DNA of 64,000 nucleotides from Terriglobia bacterium (GCA_020073345.1 JAIQFI010000025.1:1-64000); one strand, 5' to 3'; shown: positions 32,235-42,350, counted from the stretch's first letter. Made by a program: numbers and translations. Notes: generated by a model not told the origin, from the letters alone.

Positions 32235-33836
32235 ATGGATCACGCTATCCTCGTCAAACACATATTTGCCGCCGCAGGCTTGATGGCCATCGCCTCGGCT
32301 CCGGTCCCTGGCCAGGCCTTCGCCGACTTGAAGTCCGCACCGGTGGACTACTCGAAGGCGGATATCCAGCCGCGCAGGACCTGTGAGGATCTGGGTAAGT
32401 TCAAGAAAAAGGAGATCGTGCAGATCGCCGCGGCGACGATGCCAGCGGCAAACGGCGCGCCGTCGCACTGCCGAGTCACGGGTCTGATCTCGCCCGAGAT
32501 CGCGTTCGAGGTGAGCCTGCCATCTACATGGAATGGCCGCTTTTATATGATTGGCAACGGCGGTCACGCCGGCGAGGCATTGGACGACGCCGGCCGCGTG
32601 GCGCAACGCAACCAAGCTTTGCAACTCGGCTTCGCGTTCGCGCAGACGAATACGGGTCACGACGCTCGCAAGGAGCCAGGCGGAACCTTCGTCATGAGTA
32701 ATCCGCAGAAGGCCATCGACTATGCCTGGCGCGCGGTGCACCTCACGGCCACGACAGCCAAGGACATCACCAAGGACTACTATGGCAAGGCTATTTCGCG
32801 CGCTTATTGGAACTCATGTTCCAATGGCGGACGCCAGGGTCTCCTGGAGGCGCAGCGGTTCCCCGAGGACTTCGACGGCATCGTGGCAAACGCACCTTGG
32901 GTGGATCAGACCGGCTTCACGATCGGCGCAATGTGGAATCAGAAAGCGCTCAGTGCGGCGCCGGTTACGCCGGCAAAACTCGCCCTGGTCGCCGACAAAG
33001 TGATGGCGAAGTGTGACGCCATCGACGGTCTTAAAGACGGACTGATCGACGATCCACGCAAGTGCAACTTCGACCCACGAGGTGATGTGCCGGCCTGCAG
33101 TACGGGCACGGACAGCGCGGATTGCCTCACTCCGGCGCAGGCGGAAGCAATCGCCAAAGTCTATAGCGGTCCGATGAGCGACGGCAAGCCTTTCTTCCCC
33201 GGTTACATGCCCGGGAGCGAAGCCGTCACAGCGGGCCTATTCGGCGGCGGCACGGGCAGTGGCTGGCTGAACGTGATCGTCGGCACGCAGCCGGATGCCA
33301 AGCCCGCGGATTTCAACTTGGCGGAAAACACGATGCGCTATCTCGTGTTCACTCCGCCGAAGCCGGACTACGACTACAAGACGTTCGATTTCGACCGCGA
33401 TATTCACCTGCTGGATGAGTGGAGCAAGAAGGCGGATGCGAAGAATCCCGATCTTTCGAAGTTCCACAAACGCGGAGGCAAAGCACTAATGACTTACGGG
33501 TGGGCAGACTCGATTCTGCAGCCGATGGCCGGCGTGAAGTACTACGAGCAGGCGGTAGCCAAGAACGGCCCGGCGACCTCGGATTTCTTTCGTCTGTTCA
33601 TGGTGCCCGGGATGGCGCATTGTGGCGGCGGGGTCGGTCCGGATCGACACGACCCGATGACGGCGATGATCAATTGGGTCGAAAAGGACAAAGCCCCGGC
33701 TTCGATGGTGGCTAGTCGGGTGGTGGATAACCAGGTGGTGCGCACCCGGCCTCTCTGTCCCTACCCGCAGGTCGCCCGTTACTCTGGTCAAGGCAGTGTA
33801 GACGAGGCCACGAACTTTCGTTGCGTGGCCCCATGA
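32235..33836 (+). CDS. Secreted tannase/feruloyl esterase family hydrolase
   Basis: 533 residues from the ATG at 32235. Signal peptide to about residue 28. The nucleophile sits in the family motif CSNGGRQGLLEAQRFPEDF (Ser about 196), followed by DGIVANAPW; the acid and base are in MTYGWADSILQP and MAHCGGGVGPD. Cys pairs typical of the family flank the active site. Tannase-family enzymes cleave ester links of gallic or ferulic acid to sugars and polysaccharides outside the cytoplasm. It fits the nearby glucuronoyl esterase and O-demethylase genes. It converges on the second Oar gene with a 9-base gap. Confidence 0.9.
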   Translation: MDHAILVKHIFAAAGLMAIASAPVPGQAFADLKSAPVDYSKADIQPRRTCEDLGKFKKKEIVQIAAATMPAANGAPSHCRVTGLISPEIAFEVSLPSTWNGRFYMIGNGGHAGEALDDAGRVAQRNQALQLGFAFAQTNTGHDARKEPGGTFVMSNPQKAIDYAWRAVHLTATTAKDITKDYYGKAISRAYWNSCSNGGRQGLLEAQRFPEDFDGIVANAPWVDQTGFTIGAMWNQKALSAAPVTPAKLALVADKVMAKCDAIDGLKDGLIDDPRKCNFDPRGDVPACSTGTDSADCLTPAQAEAIAKVYSGPMSDGKPFFPGYMPGSEAVTAGLFGGGTGSGWLNVIVGTQPDAKPADFNLAENTMRYLVFTPPKPDYDYKTFDFDRDIHLLDEWSKKADAKNPDLSKFHKRGGKALMTYGWADSILQPMAGVKYYEQAVAKNGPATSDFFRLFMVPGMAHCGGGVGPDRHDPMTAMINWVEKDKAPASMVASRVVDNQVVRTRPLCPYPQVARYSGQGSVDEATNFRCVAP

Positions 33837-33845
33837 GCCGTCTCT

Positions 33846-36800
33846 TTAGAACGAAATCCGCGCGACGATCTGGCCCGTCCGCGGCTGCGATCCGTTCCCG
33901 TTAAACGTGTTGACGAATCCGTAGCCGGACGTGAGTGCTCCAAAGTTGTTTCGCGTGGTCGGTGCGGCAGCATTCGGCCCGGCGGGCTGGGTATTCGTCC
34001 CGACGCCCGAGGGGCTCGCCAGGAACAGCCGGTTAAACACGTTGAAAAACTCGGTGCGCACGTCCAATTTGACTCGATTGTCCTTGGCGAGTCCGAACGT
34101 CCGGCCCAAGCTTAGCGACTCGGAGGGCTGGCGCTGCCAGCGATAGTTGTTGTAGTACGGCGCAGAGGCGCCGAACTGGCCGGCGGGAGCGTCCACCCAG
34201 CCAGCCGGATTGAGCACCAGTTGCGTCGTTGGGTCGAAGCACTTGCAGTTCGGGTCGAAATTGAGCAACGGCTGGCCGGTTCGGTTCCAGAAGGTCTGAC
34301 CGCCGCCCCAAACCGCGGGATTGTTAGTCGCGTTACGAGCCAACTGCGCGAGCAGGCCGTTGTTGGATGTCGGGGTGCGAAGCACTTCGCCGCTCTGGTA
34401 GCGAAGCACGCCAGCGATATTCCAGTCGCGCGCCGCCCACGACAAGGCTTTCATGCCTGTGCCGTCCCCGGCGATTCGGGGCGTAGTGTAGCGGAACGAC
34501 GTCACCAGAATGAACGGCCGGCTGAACCCCGAAATCTGCTTGTTGTTATTCCGGTTGTAAACGTCGTTGATGAGGTTGGGAGCCGGGGTCAGGTAGCTGG
34601 TGTCGGCGCCCACGCCAAGATTGAGCTCCTTCTGCCAGGTGAAGGCCGAATCCACGGTAAGACCTCTCGAAAGGCGCTTCGTCACTTTGGCTTGGAGCGA
34701 GTCGTACCAGGTGGTTCCCAGAGGCGGCCCGAGGAATCCCGGGATTCCCAGGAACTGCGGCTGAGCCCGAAACACCTGATTCAAAGTATTGGTCGCCGGG
34801 AAGCCTGGGTACACATTGTTGGGATTCTGTAGGAACGGGAACTTCGCGATCACGTTCGGAGAACTGATGCGGGTATTGAGCAGCGCGCGGTCCGTCGGGT
34901 TGTTCATATCGATTCCCCAATTGGTTTTCAGTTGCGCCGGATCGAGCGAGTTGTAGTCCTCCAGCGAGAGCACCGGAGCGGTCCACCAAGCTCCACGATT
35001 GCCCACATAAGCGGCCTCGACCACCAGATCGTGAGTGATCTCGCGCTGCAGGCCGATGCTCCATTGGAAGATCCGCGGCGGGCGGCCGGAGTTGCGGTCG
35101 ATGTGCGTGAACGGACTGTAGGGAGGCCGCACGCCCGGCGCCACTTCGAAGGGACGGGGAGCGTAGTTCGGCCATATGTTTACTGGATTGCCGAAACGAT
35201 TTCCCGGCGCCAGCGGGTTCCCGTCAATGAGGGACCCGGCGTTCTCTCCGAACCCGGCCGGGGAATGCGTCAGAAAGTCATTCGCGCTGCGGCCCAGGTT
35301 GGCCTGATTGGGAGCCGTTCCGTAGGCTAGCCCGGCTCCCATGCGGAGAACCGTCTTGGTGTTGATCTGATAAGCGGCGCCCAGCCGCGGCCCTAGTGCC
35401 CACGGGTAATTGTGGTTGAACGTGCAATTACAAACGGCTTCGTAGATCACCGTTCCGTTCCGGTTGGCGGCCACCGGATTCGGGCGGTCAAAGGCCACGC
35501 TCGACATCCGGCCGTACTGCTCTTTCAGCAAGGTGACGTAATCGTAGCGCAGGCCATAATCGAGCGTCAGCTTGCGCGTTACCTTCCAGGAGTCCTGGAT
35601 GTAGCCGGCATAGGAATGGTTACCCAGCCGCATGACTGCCTGTACGCCATTGTTGATGGCGTTGGACGAGCCCAAAAGGTAGCTGGCGTAGGCGAATCCG
35701 GTGTTTGCGTTCGTCCCTCGTCCGTCCTGCCAGGGATCGGCGGTCTGGGTCCCCGCGAAGGTGAAAATACCGTGCGCGCGGGAATACGTATGCGTTGGAA
35801 AGCCTTCAAACAGCGCCTCACCGCCGGCCTTAATGGTATGGTTTCCCTTCACCCAAGTCAGGTTGATGTTGAAGGTAGGTTTGTCGTCTATGAAGTATTC
35901 GTAGGGAGCGAAATGACCAGTGGACTGGGTGAAGCCGCCGCGCGAGGTGTCCCCGCCAAATATGATTTGCGGGAACAGTTGCGAAGCGGAGAAGTTGCCG
36001 CCCCAGCCTAATTGGCTCTGGTCATACGGAGCGGTCAGGAACGACTGGTTCAGATACATGAGGCCCGCGCCCACATGAAACAGAAGAGTGGGAGTGAGGG
36101 TCTGGTCATAGTTGATGCGAATGGTCCGAGTAGTGGCATCGTTTTGCTGGCGCGCGCTGATGGGATCGGGAATGCCGTCGGCGTTGGGGGTAGAGGTCCG
36201 GTTCTCCGAATAGTACCCGGCCAGCTTTATGGTTGAACTGAGATTGTGGTCCAGCTTGAAGGAGGGAATGGTGGTGTGCCGGTAGTTGCTGAATGCCGGA
36301 ATGGGATAGTTGTTGACCACTCCGGAGTTCAAAGGCAGGGGTATGAATCCTTGAATCTTGAGTGCCACCTTATCCATTCGATCCAGCGGAACCGCGTTGC
36401 TCGGAAACGGATCGCGAACGCTCGAGCCGTCCGCCGCAGTTTTGGTGGTGTTCGGATCGAAAATCTGGTTCTGGATCAAAGCCCGGCCGGCAGCGTCGAC
36501 GGCCGGCTGGCCGCCAATGGTCAACGGCCCGATCAAGGCCGCGCTGAAGTTGCCTTGCCTGTATGCCGTCGTGGGAACCGTGGTGAGATGGTCGGCGACA
36601 ATCTGGCTCTCGCGGAATTGCTCGAAGTTGAAGAAGAAGAAACTTTTGTCATGGCCGTTGTACAATCCCGGAATCTCGATCGGTCCGCCGAACGTGAACC
36701 CGTAGTTGTTGCGGCGCTGCGCGTTGCGGATGTGCTGGCCGCTTCTCTGGCTGTTGGTGACGCCGGCGTCGGTGAACGGCGTGCCGGCGTTAAGGACTTC

Positions 36801-37574
36801 GTTCACAAAGTAGTCGTACCCGCTGCCGTGAAACTGGTTGGTGCCGGACTTCATGGTGTAGTTGAAGTAGCCGCCGCCCGCCTGCCCGTATTCCGCCGCG
36901 AAGTTTGAGACCTGAACCGTCACTTCCTGGATCGCATCCAGGCTCGCCTGGGACACCTGGTTGAACTGGCGATGCTCGCCGTTGGTGGCGTCCTGGCCCT
37001 CGATCCGGATGGACTGAGTGTTGGCCGGCATGCCGTTCACTCGCAACGTATTGTCGTTGGCGAAGGATGAGCCCGGAATCAGGTTGATGGCCTGCAACGG
37101 ATTTCGCACGTTGCCCACGCCTGCGCCGAATCCCAGGTTGATCACCGGAAGATTGTCAACCCGATCGGTGGTCATGTTATGGCTCATCTCTCCACTCTCG
37201 GTCTTAAGCAGGGCCGTGGATTCGGTTACCGTGACGGACTCGCTAGTCGCTCCGACCTCGAGCGGCACGTCTATCCGAACCGTACCCGCCACCTGAACGG
37301 TTATGTTCTGGCGGACGAACCTCTTGAACCCCGCCACCGTCACGGCGACTTCGTAGTTTCCAGCCGGCAACTGGGACAGAGTGAAGTTGCCGGTGTCCGT
37401 ACTGGCGACCTCAAAGACGGCGCTGGTAGCGACGTTCCTGGCTTCCACCTTGGCGCCGGCCACGATGGCGCCGGCGGGATCTGCTATCGTGCCCGTGATG
37501 GTTCCGCGATCGCTTTGCGCCATCGCAGCAACAATACAGAGGAATAAATAGGCAAAGGCCCTGAGTGTACGCAT
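33846..37574 (-). CDS. Oar-like TonB-dependent outer-membrane receptor 2
   Basis: 1242 residues from the ATG at 37574 (GAGGAGATTT upstream). Signal peptide MRTLRAFAYLFLCIVAAMAQ, carboxypeptidase-regulatory-like domain (about 22-110; GTITGTIADPAGAIVAGAKVEARN, GNFTLSQLPAGNYEVAVTVAGFK), plug region with a long glycine/asparagine-rich stretch and LRVNGMPANTQSIRIEGQDATN, then a barrel ending TGQIVARISF. It is the likely outer-membrane importer for products of the esterases around it; the substrate is inferred from neighbours only. It is divergent from the MetE-like gene over 222 bases with no recognised operator. Confidence 0.93.
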   Translation of the reverse strand: MRTLRAFAYLFLCIVAAMAQSDRGTITGTIADPAGAIVAGAKVEARNVATSAVFEVASTDTGNFTLSQLPAGNYEVAVTVAGFKRFVRQNITVQVAGTVRIDVPLEVGATSESVTVTESTALLKTESGEMSHNMTTDRVDNLPVINLGFGAGVGNVRNPLQAINLIPGSSFANDNTLRVNGMPANTQSIRIEGQDATNGEHRQFNQVSQASLDAIQEVTVQVSNFAAEYGQAGGGYFNYTMKSGTNQFHGSGYDYFVNEVLNAGTPFTDAGVTNSQRSGQHIRNAQRRNNYGFTFGGPIEIPGLYNGHDKSFFFFNFEQFRESQIVADHLTTVPTTAYRQGNFSAALIGPLTIGGQPAVDAAGRALIQNQIFDPNTTKTAADGSSVRDPFPSNAVPLDRMDKVALKIQGFIPLPLNSGVVNNYPIPAFSNYRHTTIPSFKLDHNLSSTIKLAGYYSENRTSTPNADGIPDPISARQQNDATTRTIRINYDQTLTPTLLFHVGAGLMYLNQSFLTAPYDQSQLGWGGNFSASQLFPQIIFGGDTSRGGFTQSTGHFAPYEYFIDDKPTFNINLTWVKGNHTIKAGGEALFEGFPTHTYSRAHGIFTFAGTQTADPWQDGRGTNANTGFAYASYLLGSSNAINNGVQAVMRLGNHSYAGYIQDSWKVTRKLTLDYGLRYDYVTLLKEQYGRMSSVAFDRPNPVAANRNGTVIYEAVCNCTFNHNYPWALGPRLGAAYQINTKTVLRMGAGLAYGTAPNQANLGRSANDFLTHSPAGFGENAGSLIDGNPLAPGNRFGNPVNIWPNYAPRPFEVAPGVRPPYSPFTHIDRNSGRPPRIFQWSIGLQREITHDLVVEAAYVGNRGAWWTAPVLSLEDYNSLDPAQLKTNWGIDMNNPTDRALLNTRISSPNVIAKFPFLQNPNNVYPGFPATNTLNQVFRAQPQFLGIPGFLGPPLGTTWYDSLQAKVTKRLSRGLTVDSAFTWQKELNLGVGADTSYLTPAPNLINDVYNRNNNKQISGFSRPFILVTSFRYTTPRIAGDGTGMKALSWAARDWNIAGVLRYQSGEVLRTPTSNNGLLAQLARNATNNPAVWGGGQTFWNRTGQPLLNFDPNCKCFDPTTQLVLNPAGWVDAPAGQFGASAPYYNNYRWQRQPSESLSLGRTFGLAKDNRVKLDVRTEFFNVFNRLFLASPSGVGTNTQPAGPNAAAPTTRNNFGALTSGYGFVNTFNGNGSQPRTGQIVARISF

Positions 37575-37796
37575 GAAATCTCCTCGTGACGAAGTGTTCT
37601 TCACTGCCGCTTTGAGCGAAACCCTAGAGAAACAGACAGTGGCGGAATCTTATACCCGCTTAATTCCCAAGTCAACCGGGGGGCGCAGACTCGATCCAGC
37701 CGAACTAATAGTAACTATCAACGCAATTGATATCCATGAACCTGCGTCGAAAAGCTCCCGTGATATGCTTCGGGGCACTCTGCGGGAACGACGCAC

Positions 37797-38954
37797 ATGA
37801 AACGAAGCGAAAAACGAATCCTGACGACGCACGTTGGAAGCCTGGTGCGCCCTCCGGAGCTGAAGGCACTAGCCCAGTCCGGGCAAGATCGGCCGGAGGA
37901 CGCTGCACCGACGGGCGGCTACATCGAAACGCTGCAGCGCGCGACTGCCGAAGTGGTCAAGAAACAAGCCGCGGTCGGTGTGGACATCGTCAGCGACGGT
38001 GAATTCGGAAAATCCAGTTGGTCTAACTACGTTCTGAATCGCATAACGGGATTCGAAATCCGGCCCAACCAATTGCGCCCGGCCGTGTGGCTTGGCCGGG
38101 ACCTGGATCGGTTCGGCGATTTGATCGCTCGTGAAATGCCGAGCGTGCTCGCCGGTCGTCCCACGGAAGCCTGCATCGGGCCGATTGAATACAGCGACCG
38201 GGCTCCCATCCGTCGCGCCATCGCCAATTTTCAAGCAGCTTTGAAGGCGGTCAAGGTAGAAGAGGCGTTTCTGACAGCAGTTGCTCCCGCCAGCACTGCC
38301 TATGATGGCGTGAACGAGTACTACGCGACGGAGAAAGAGTATATCTTCGCGCTGGCTGAAGCGTTGCGGCAGGAGTACCTGGAGATTCACCAGTCTGGTT
38401 TGCTTCTTCAGGTGGACGACGCCGTACTCGCCAATATGTACGATCACCTGGTGCAGCAGAGTCCGGAACGCTACCGGGAATGGGCGCAGCTGCGAGTCGA
38501 CGCGCTGAATCACGCGCTTCGAGGTATTCCCGAAGACCGGGTGAGGTACCACATATGCTTTGGAAGCTGGCACGTTCCGCACCTGGCGGACGCCGCATTG
38601 GGGGACATCGTCGGCTTCATCTTGCAGGTGCGCGCCGGGGCTTATTCGATTGAGGCCGCCAATCCCAGGCATGAACACGAGTGGCGGGTCTGGCAGGATC
38701 GCAAATTACCCGCCGGGAAAATCCTGATTCCGGGAGTGATCACGCATCATACGATCACCGTGGAACACCCCCGGCTGGTCGCGGATCGGATTGTTCGTTA
38801 TGCGAAGCTGGTCGGCCCCGAAAACGTGATCGCAGGCACGGATTGCGGCTTCGCGCAGGTGGACGTGATCGAGCGCGTACCGGCGCCGGTGATGTGGGCC
38901 AAGTTCGAGGCCCTCGTTCAAGGCGCGGCGCTTGCCAGCAAGGAGCTGTTCTAA
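37797..38954 (+). CDS. Cobalamin-independent methionine synthase (MetE C-terminal)-like protein
   Basis: 385 residues, single-domain. The start motif ILTTHVGSLVRPPEL is that of the MetE C-terminal/epoxyalkane:CoM-transferase superfamily. Candidate zinc ligands are His and Cys in YHICFGSW, Glu in IEAANPRHEHEW and Cys in AGTDCGFAQ, so the thiol-activating metal site is intact. Members transfer methyl or alkyl groups to thiols, or process small sulfur compounds; without the MetE N-terminal domain it is unlikely to be a standard MetE. In this context it might handle methyl groups or thiols from aromatic demethylation, which is speculation. Confidence 0.85.
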   Translation: MKRSEKRILTTHVGSLVRPPELKALAQSGQDRPEDAAPTGGYIETLQRATAEVVKKQAAVGVDIVSDGEFGKSSWSNYVLNRITGFEIRPNQLRPAVWLGRDLDRFGDLIAREMPSVLAGRPTEACIGPIEYSDRAPIRRAIANFQAALKAVKVEEAFLTAVAPASTAYDGVNEYYATEKEYIFALAEALRQEYLEIHQSGLLLQVDDAVLANMYDHLVQQSPERYREWAQLRVDALNHALRGIPEDRVRYHICFGSWHVPHLADAALGDIVGFILQVRAGAYSIEAANPRHEHEWRVWQDRKLPAGKILIPGVITHHTITVEHPRLVADRIVRYAKLVGPENVIAGTDCGFAQVDVIERVPAPVMWAKFEALVQGAALASKELF

Positions 38955-38991
38955 AACCGTTCTAGAATTAAGGTCGGTGCGGAGGACACAA

Positions 38992-40968
38992 ATGATGCTT
39001 CGGTCCATTCGATTCTTGAAGTCCTGGTTCCCGATGACCATGGTGGCGCTGCTGGCTGGCTGGATCATGGTGGCGCAGCAGCCGCGCCGGGTAGATGACG
39101 CGCTGTTGAAGACCGGGAGCAAGACCGGCGAGGAATGGATCAGCTACGGTGTCAATTGGTCGGAGCAGCGTTACAGCCCGCTGAAGCAGATTGACGCATC
39201 CAACGTGAGCCGTCTCGGACTGGCTTGGTCCTACGACATTCCGCTCGCACCGGGCAATCCTCAAACTCACCAGGAAGGAACCCCGATCGTCTTCAACGGC
39301 GTTTTGTACAGCATCACTCCGTGGAGCATCGTGTACGCCGTCGATCTCAAAACCGGCAAGGAACTCTGGCGAGCCGATCCGGAAGTGAATCAGCAAGTCT
39401 GGCAATCGAGAATCTGCTGCGGAGTGGTGAATCGCGGTATTGCTATGTACGAAGGAAAAATCATCGCCCCAGCCGTGGACGGCAGGCTCAGAGCCCTGGA
39501 CGCGGCGACCGGCAGGGTTCTCTGGGAGACGCGAGTCTCACCTGAAACCATGCCTTACACCATCACCATGGCGCCCCGCGTCATCAAGGGCGGCAAGATC
39601 ATCATCGGAGTGAGCGGCGGGGAGTACGGGGTGCGAGGCTTCTTCTCCGCCTACGACGTGAACACCGGGAAAATGGCCTGGCGCTTCTACACCGTGCCCG
39701 GCGATCCGTCCAAGCCGTTCGAACATCCCGAGCTGGAGGCGGCGGCTAAGACCTGGACCAACGACTGGTGGAAGATCGGCGGAGGCGCCGAAGTCTGGAA
39801 CGGCATGGCCTACGATGCCGACAACGACATCGTCTACGTTGGGACGGGCCAGCCTGGTCCGTGGACGGACGTGCATCGCGGTCCTGGCGACAATCTGTAC
39901 TCGTGCAGCATCATCGCCGTTCGCGGCGCGACCGGAAAGATGGTTTGGTATTACCAGGAGGTCCCCGGTGACGACTGGGATTACGACTCCATTGCGGACT
40001 TGATGCTGGCCGATCTCACGATCAACGGAAGACGGCGCCAGGTGATCATGCACGCGCCGAAGGACGCGTTCTTTTACGTGATCGACCGAGTGACCGGAGA
40101 AGTTATTTCGGCGGATCCGATCACAAAGGTATCCTGGGCCACGGGAATGGACGCAAAAGGGCACCCGATCGTGAATCCGGCGGCGCGCTATAAGACGACG
40201 CCGGTCAATGTGAATCCCGGACCGTCGGGCGGCCACGTCTGGCCTCCGTGGTCCTACAATCCCGGCACCGGCCTGGTTTATATTCCCGGGACGGCCGGTC
40301 AAGGCTCGAATTATACGGCCGCAGCGAGCTTTACGCCCGCTCCCACGGAGATCGGTCCTACCGGACGCGGACAGATGAACATGGGCACGGCTTTGGGAGG
40401 TGGACAACTCGGTCGCGGCGCGAATCAAGCCAAGGGTGCTGCCCCGGCAGGCACGCCTCCGCCTGACAACGCGGAAGCTGCTGCGGTTCAAGCCGCACAG
40501 CAGGCCCCGGCAGCAGCTCCCAAACCGGAACCGCTGGCGCAAATCGGACCTGACGGACCAACGGGCAATGTCCTGTATGCGTGGGATCCCATCGCACGGA
40601 AAGAACGCTGGCGGGCAGCTGGCGCCGGAGCGGGGCCGTTTTCGGGCGGAAGCCTATCGACCGCCGGAAATCTTGTGTTTTCGAGCGTGAATAACAAGCT
40701 CCTCGCGTTTCGCGCGGATACCGGAGAAAAACTTCTCGATCTGGATCTCTACATGTCGCAGATGGGACCACCAATCTCATTCATGATCGATGGCAAGCAA
40801 TACATCAGCGTCGCGGGCGGTCCCCCCGGCGGGGGCGCTTTCGGCGGCGGAGCCGGACATGGGGCTGCAAAGGCTGGGGATGCGCCAGCGCTTCCTCCAC
40901 AACCGGCGCACCTGCTGCTCCTCACCGTGGACGGCAAAGCTCCCATTCCCGGAGCGCCGGCCAAGTGA
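38992..40968 (+). CDS. PQQ-dependent quinoprotein dehydrogenase
   Basis: 658 residues from the ATG at 38992 (GGAGGACAC upstream). Signal segment about 10-30, then an eight-blade propeller: WISYGVNWSEQRYSPLKQID, the vicinal disulfide ICCG next to the PQQ site, blade motifs AVDLKTGKELWRAD, ALDAATGRVLWET and YAWDPIARKERWRA, and the catalytic Asp region VPGDDWDYDS. A Gly/Gln/Ala/Pro-rich insert (about 460-525) interrupts the late blades and the C-terminus is Gly/Ala/Pro-rich. There is no haem domain, so electrons must pass to a separate cytochrome. The enzyme oxidises an alcohol or aldehyde in the periplasm; substrate unknown. Confidence 0.92.
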   Translation: MMLRSIRFLKSWFPMTMVALLAGWIMVAQQPRRVDDALLKTGSKTGEEWISYGVNWSEQRYSPLKQIDASNVSRLGLAWSYDIPLAPGNPQTHQEGTPIVFNGVLYSITPWSIVYAVDLKTGKELWRADPEVNQQVWQSRICCGVVNRGIAMYEGKIIAPAVDGRLRALDAATGRVLWETRVSPETMPYTITMAPRVIKGGKIIIGVSGGEYGVRGFFSAYDVNTGKMAWRFYTVPGDPSKPFEHPELEAAAKTWTNDWWKIGGGAEVWNGMAYDADNDIVYVGTGQPGPWTDVHRGPGDNLYSCSIIAVRGATGKMVWYYQEVPGDDWDYDSIADLMLADLTINGRRRQVIMHAPKDAFFYVIDRVTGEVISADPITKVSWATGMDAKGHPIVNPAARYKTTPVNVNPGPSGGHVWPPWSYNPGTGLVYIPGTAGQGSNYTAAASFTPAPTEIGPTGRGQMNMGTALGGGQLGRGANQAKGAAPAGTPPPDNAEAAAVQAAQQAPAAAPKPEPLAQIGPDGPTGNVLYAWDPIARKERWRAAGAGAGPFSGGSLSTAGNLVFSSVNNKLLAFRADTGEKLLDLDLYMSQMGPPISFMIDGKQYISVAGGPPGGGAFGGGAGHGAAKAGDAPALPPQPAHLLLLTVDGKAPIPGAPAK

Positions 40969-41003
40969 AGTCCGTTATTGAGAAGACTCGAAGGAGAAAG
41001 CTA

Positions 41004-42341
41004 ATGCATGCACAAGGTCTGACTCGCCGTGGGTGGGCGCTGGCCATAGCCCTGCAGATCGTTCCGGTCTCGTTTGCTCAAAATGGAGCGGGCGGTGCGC
41101 ACTGGGTGGCCACGTGGGCGACTGCGCAGCAACAGCCCGGGTTCGGCTTCGGCCGGGGAGGACCTGGAGGACGAGGCGCGGCTGGCCAACCCGCGGGCGC
41201 GCCAGGACAACAGCCTCAACAAACTCCGGCCCCTGCGCCGGCCGCGGCAACGCCAGCCGCGGGTACTCTCAACAATCAGACCGCCCGCATGATCATCCGG
41301 ACCAGCATCGGTGGAGACCGTGTTCGCGTTCAATTCTCCAACGCGTTTGGCACAGCGCCGCTGGATATGGGCGCCGCGCACGTCGCGTTACGCGGCAAGG
41401 ATTCGGCCATCGTGCCCGGGTCGGATCGCCCGCTTTTGTTCAACGGGAAGGCTTCGGCCAGAGTTTTGCCGGGCGCGGTGCTCCTGAGCGATCCGGTCGA
41501 TCTGGTGGTGCCCAAGCTCGCCGACCTCGCCATCAGCGTGTATGTTCCCGGCAACTCTGGTGTCGCTTCGCAGCACTCCCAGGCCTTGCATACCACTTAC
41601 ATATCGAAAGAAGGAGACACAACCGGCCAGTCTGAGATGACTGATGCGACGACCACGCGCGCGTGGTATTGGATTTCGAGCGTCGATGTCCTGGCCCCGG
41701 CCGATGCAGCATCGATCGTCGCCTTTGGCGACTCGATCACCGATGGCACGACTTCGACTGTGGACGCCAATCGGAGCTGGCCGAGTCTTCTTTCCGAGCG
41801 GCTGGTCGCCAATCCTGCCACCGCCAACCTCTCGGTGCTGAACATGGGGATTGCCGGCAATCAGGTCCTCGGCGACGGCGCGGGAGTCGCCGCACTGGCC
41901 CGTTTCGATCGAGACGTGCTGAGCCAGGCCGGTGTGAAGTGGCTGATGATTCTCGAGGGCATTAATGATATGAACCTCGCGGGCCGGGGAGGCAACGCGC
42001 CCGGTCGGGCGCTGACCGCCGACGATCTGATCGGGGGAATGCAGCAGATGATCGAACGTGCGCATACCCATGGAATCAAAGTCATCGGTTGCACCTTGAC
42101 TCCCTTCGGCGGGGCCAGTGACGCCGTCGAGAACATGAGGCAGGCCTTGAATCTGTTCATCCGGACCGGCGGCGCTTTCGATGCCGTGGTGGATTGGGAC
42201 AAGGTCATCCGGGATCCGAACGACCCCCGGCAGTTCATCAAGGAATACAACAACACCGACCGCCTCCATCCTAACGACGCCGGTTACAAAGCCATGGCGG
42301 ATGCCGTCGATCTCTCGATATTCGCGCCGAAAACCAGATAG
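41004..42341 (+). CDS. Secreted SGNH/GDSL-type esterase with Pro/Gly/Gln-rich linker
   Basis: 445 residues from the ATG at 41004 (AAGGAG upstream). Signal peptide (ending VSFAQ), a low-complexity linker (about 40-90; FGRGGPGGRGAAGQPAGAPG and Gln/Pro/Ala repeats), a beta domain, then the SGNH core: block I VAFGDSITDGTTS, Gly block NMGIAGNQ, Asn block LEGINDMN and block V DRLHPNDAGY. Similar enzymes deacetylate plant polysaccharides. It lies between the PQQ gene and the CE15-type esterase in an apparent plus-strand operon. Confidence 0.88.
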   Translation: MHAQGLTRRGWALAIALQIVPVSFAQNGAGGAHWVATWATAQQQPGFGFGRGGPGGRGAAGQPAGAPGQQPQQTPAPAPAAATPAAGTLNNQTARMIIRTSIGGDRVRVQFSNAFGTAPLDMGAAHVALRGKDSAIVPGSDRPLLFNGKASARVLPGAVLLSDPVDLVVPKLADLAISVYVPGNSGVASQHSQALHTTYISKEGDTTGQSEMTDATTTRAWYWISSVDVLAPADAASIVAFGDSITDGTTSTVDANRSWPSLLSERLVANPATANLSVLNMGIAGNQVLGDGAGVAALARFDRDVLSQAGVKWLMILEGINDMNLAGRGGNAPGRALTADDLIGGMQQMIERAHTHGIKVIGCTLTPFGGASDAVENMRQALNLFIRTGGAFDAVVDWDKVIRDPNDPRQFIKEYNNTDRLHPNDAGYKAMADAVDLSIFAPKTR

Positions 42342-42350
42342 CATACGAGT

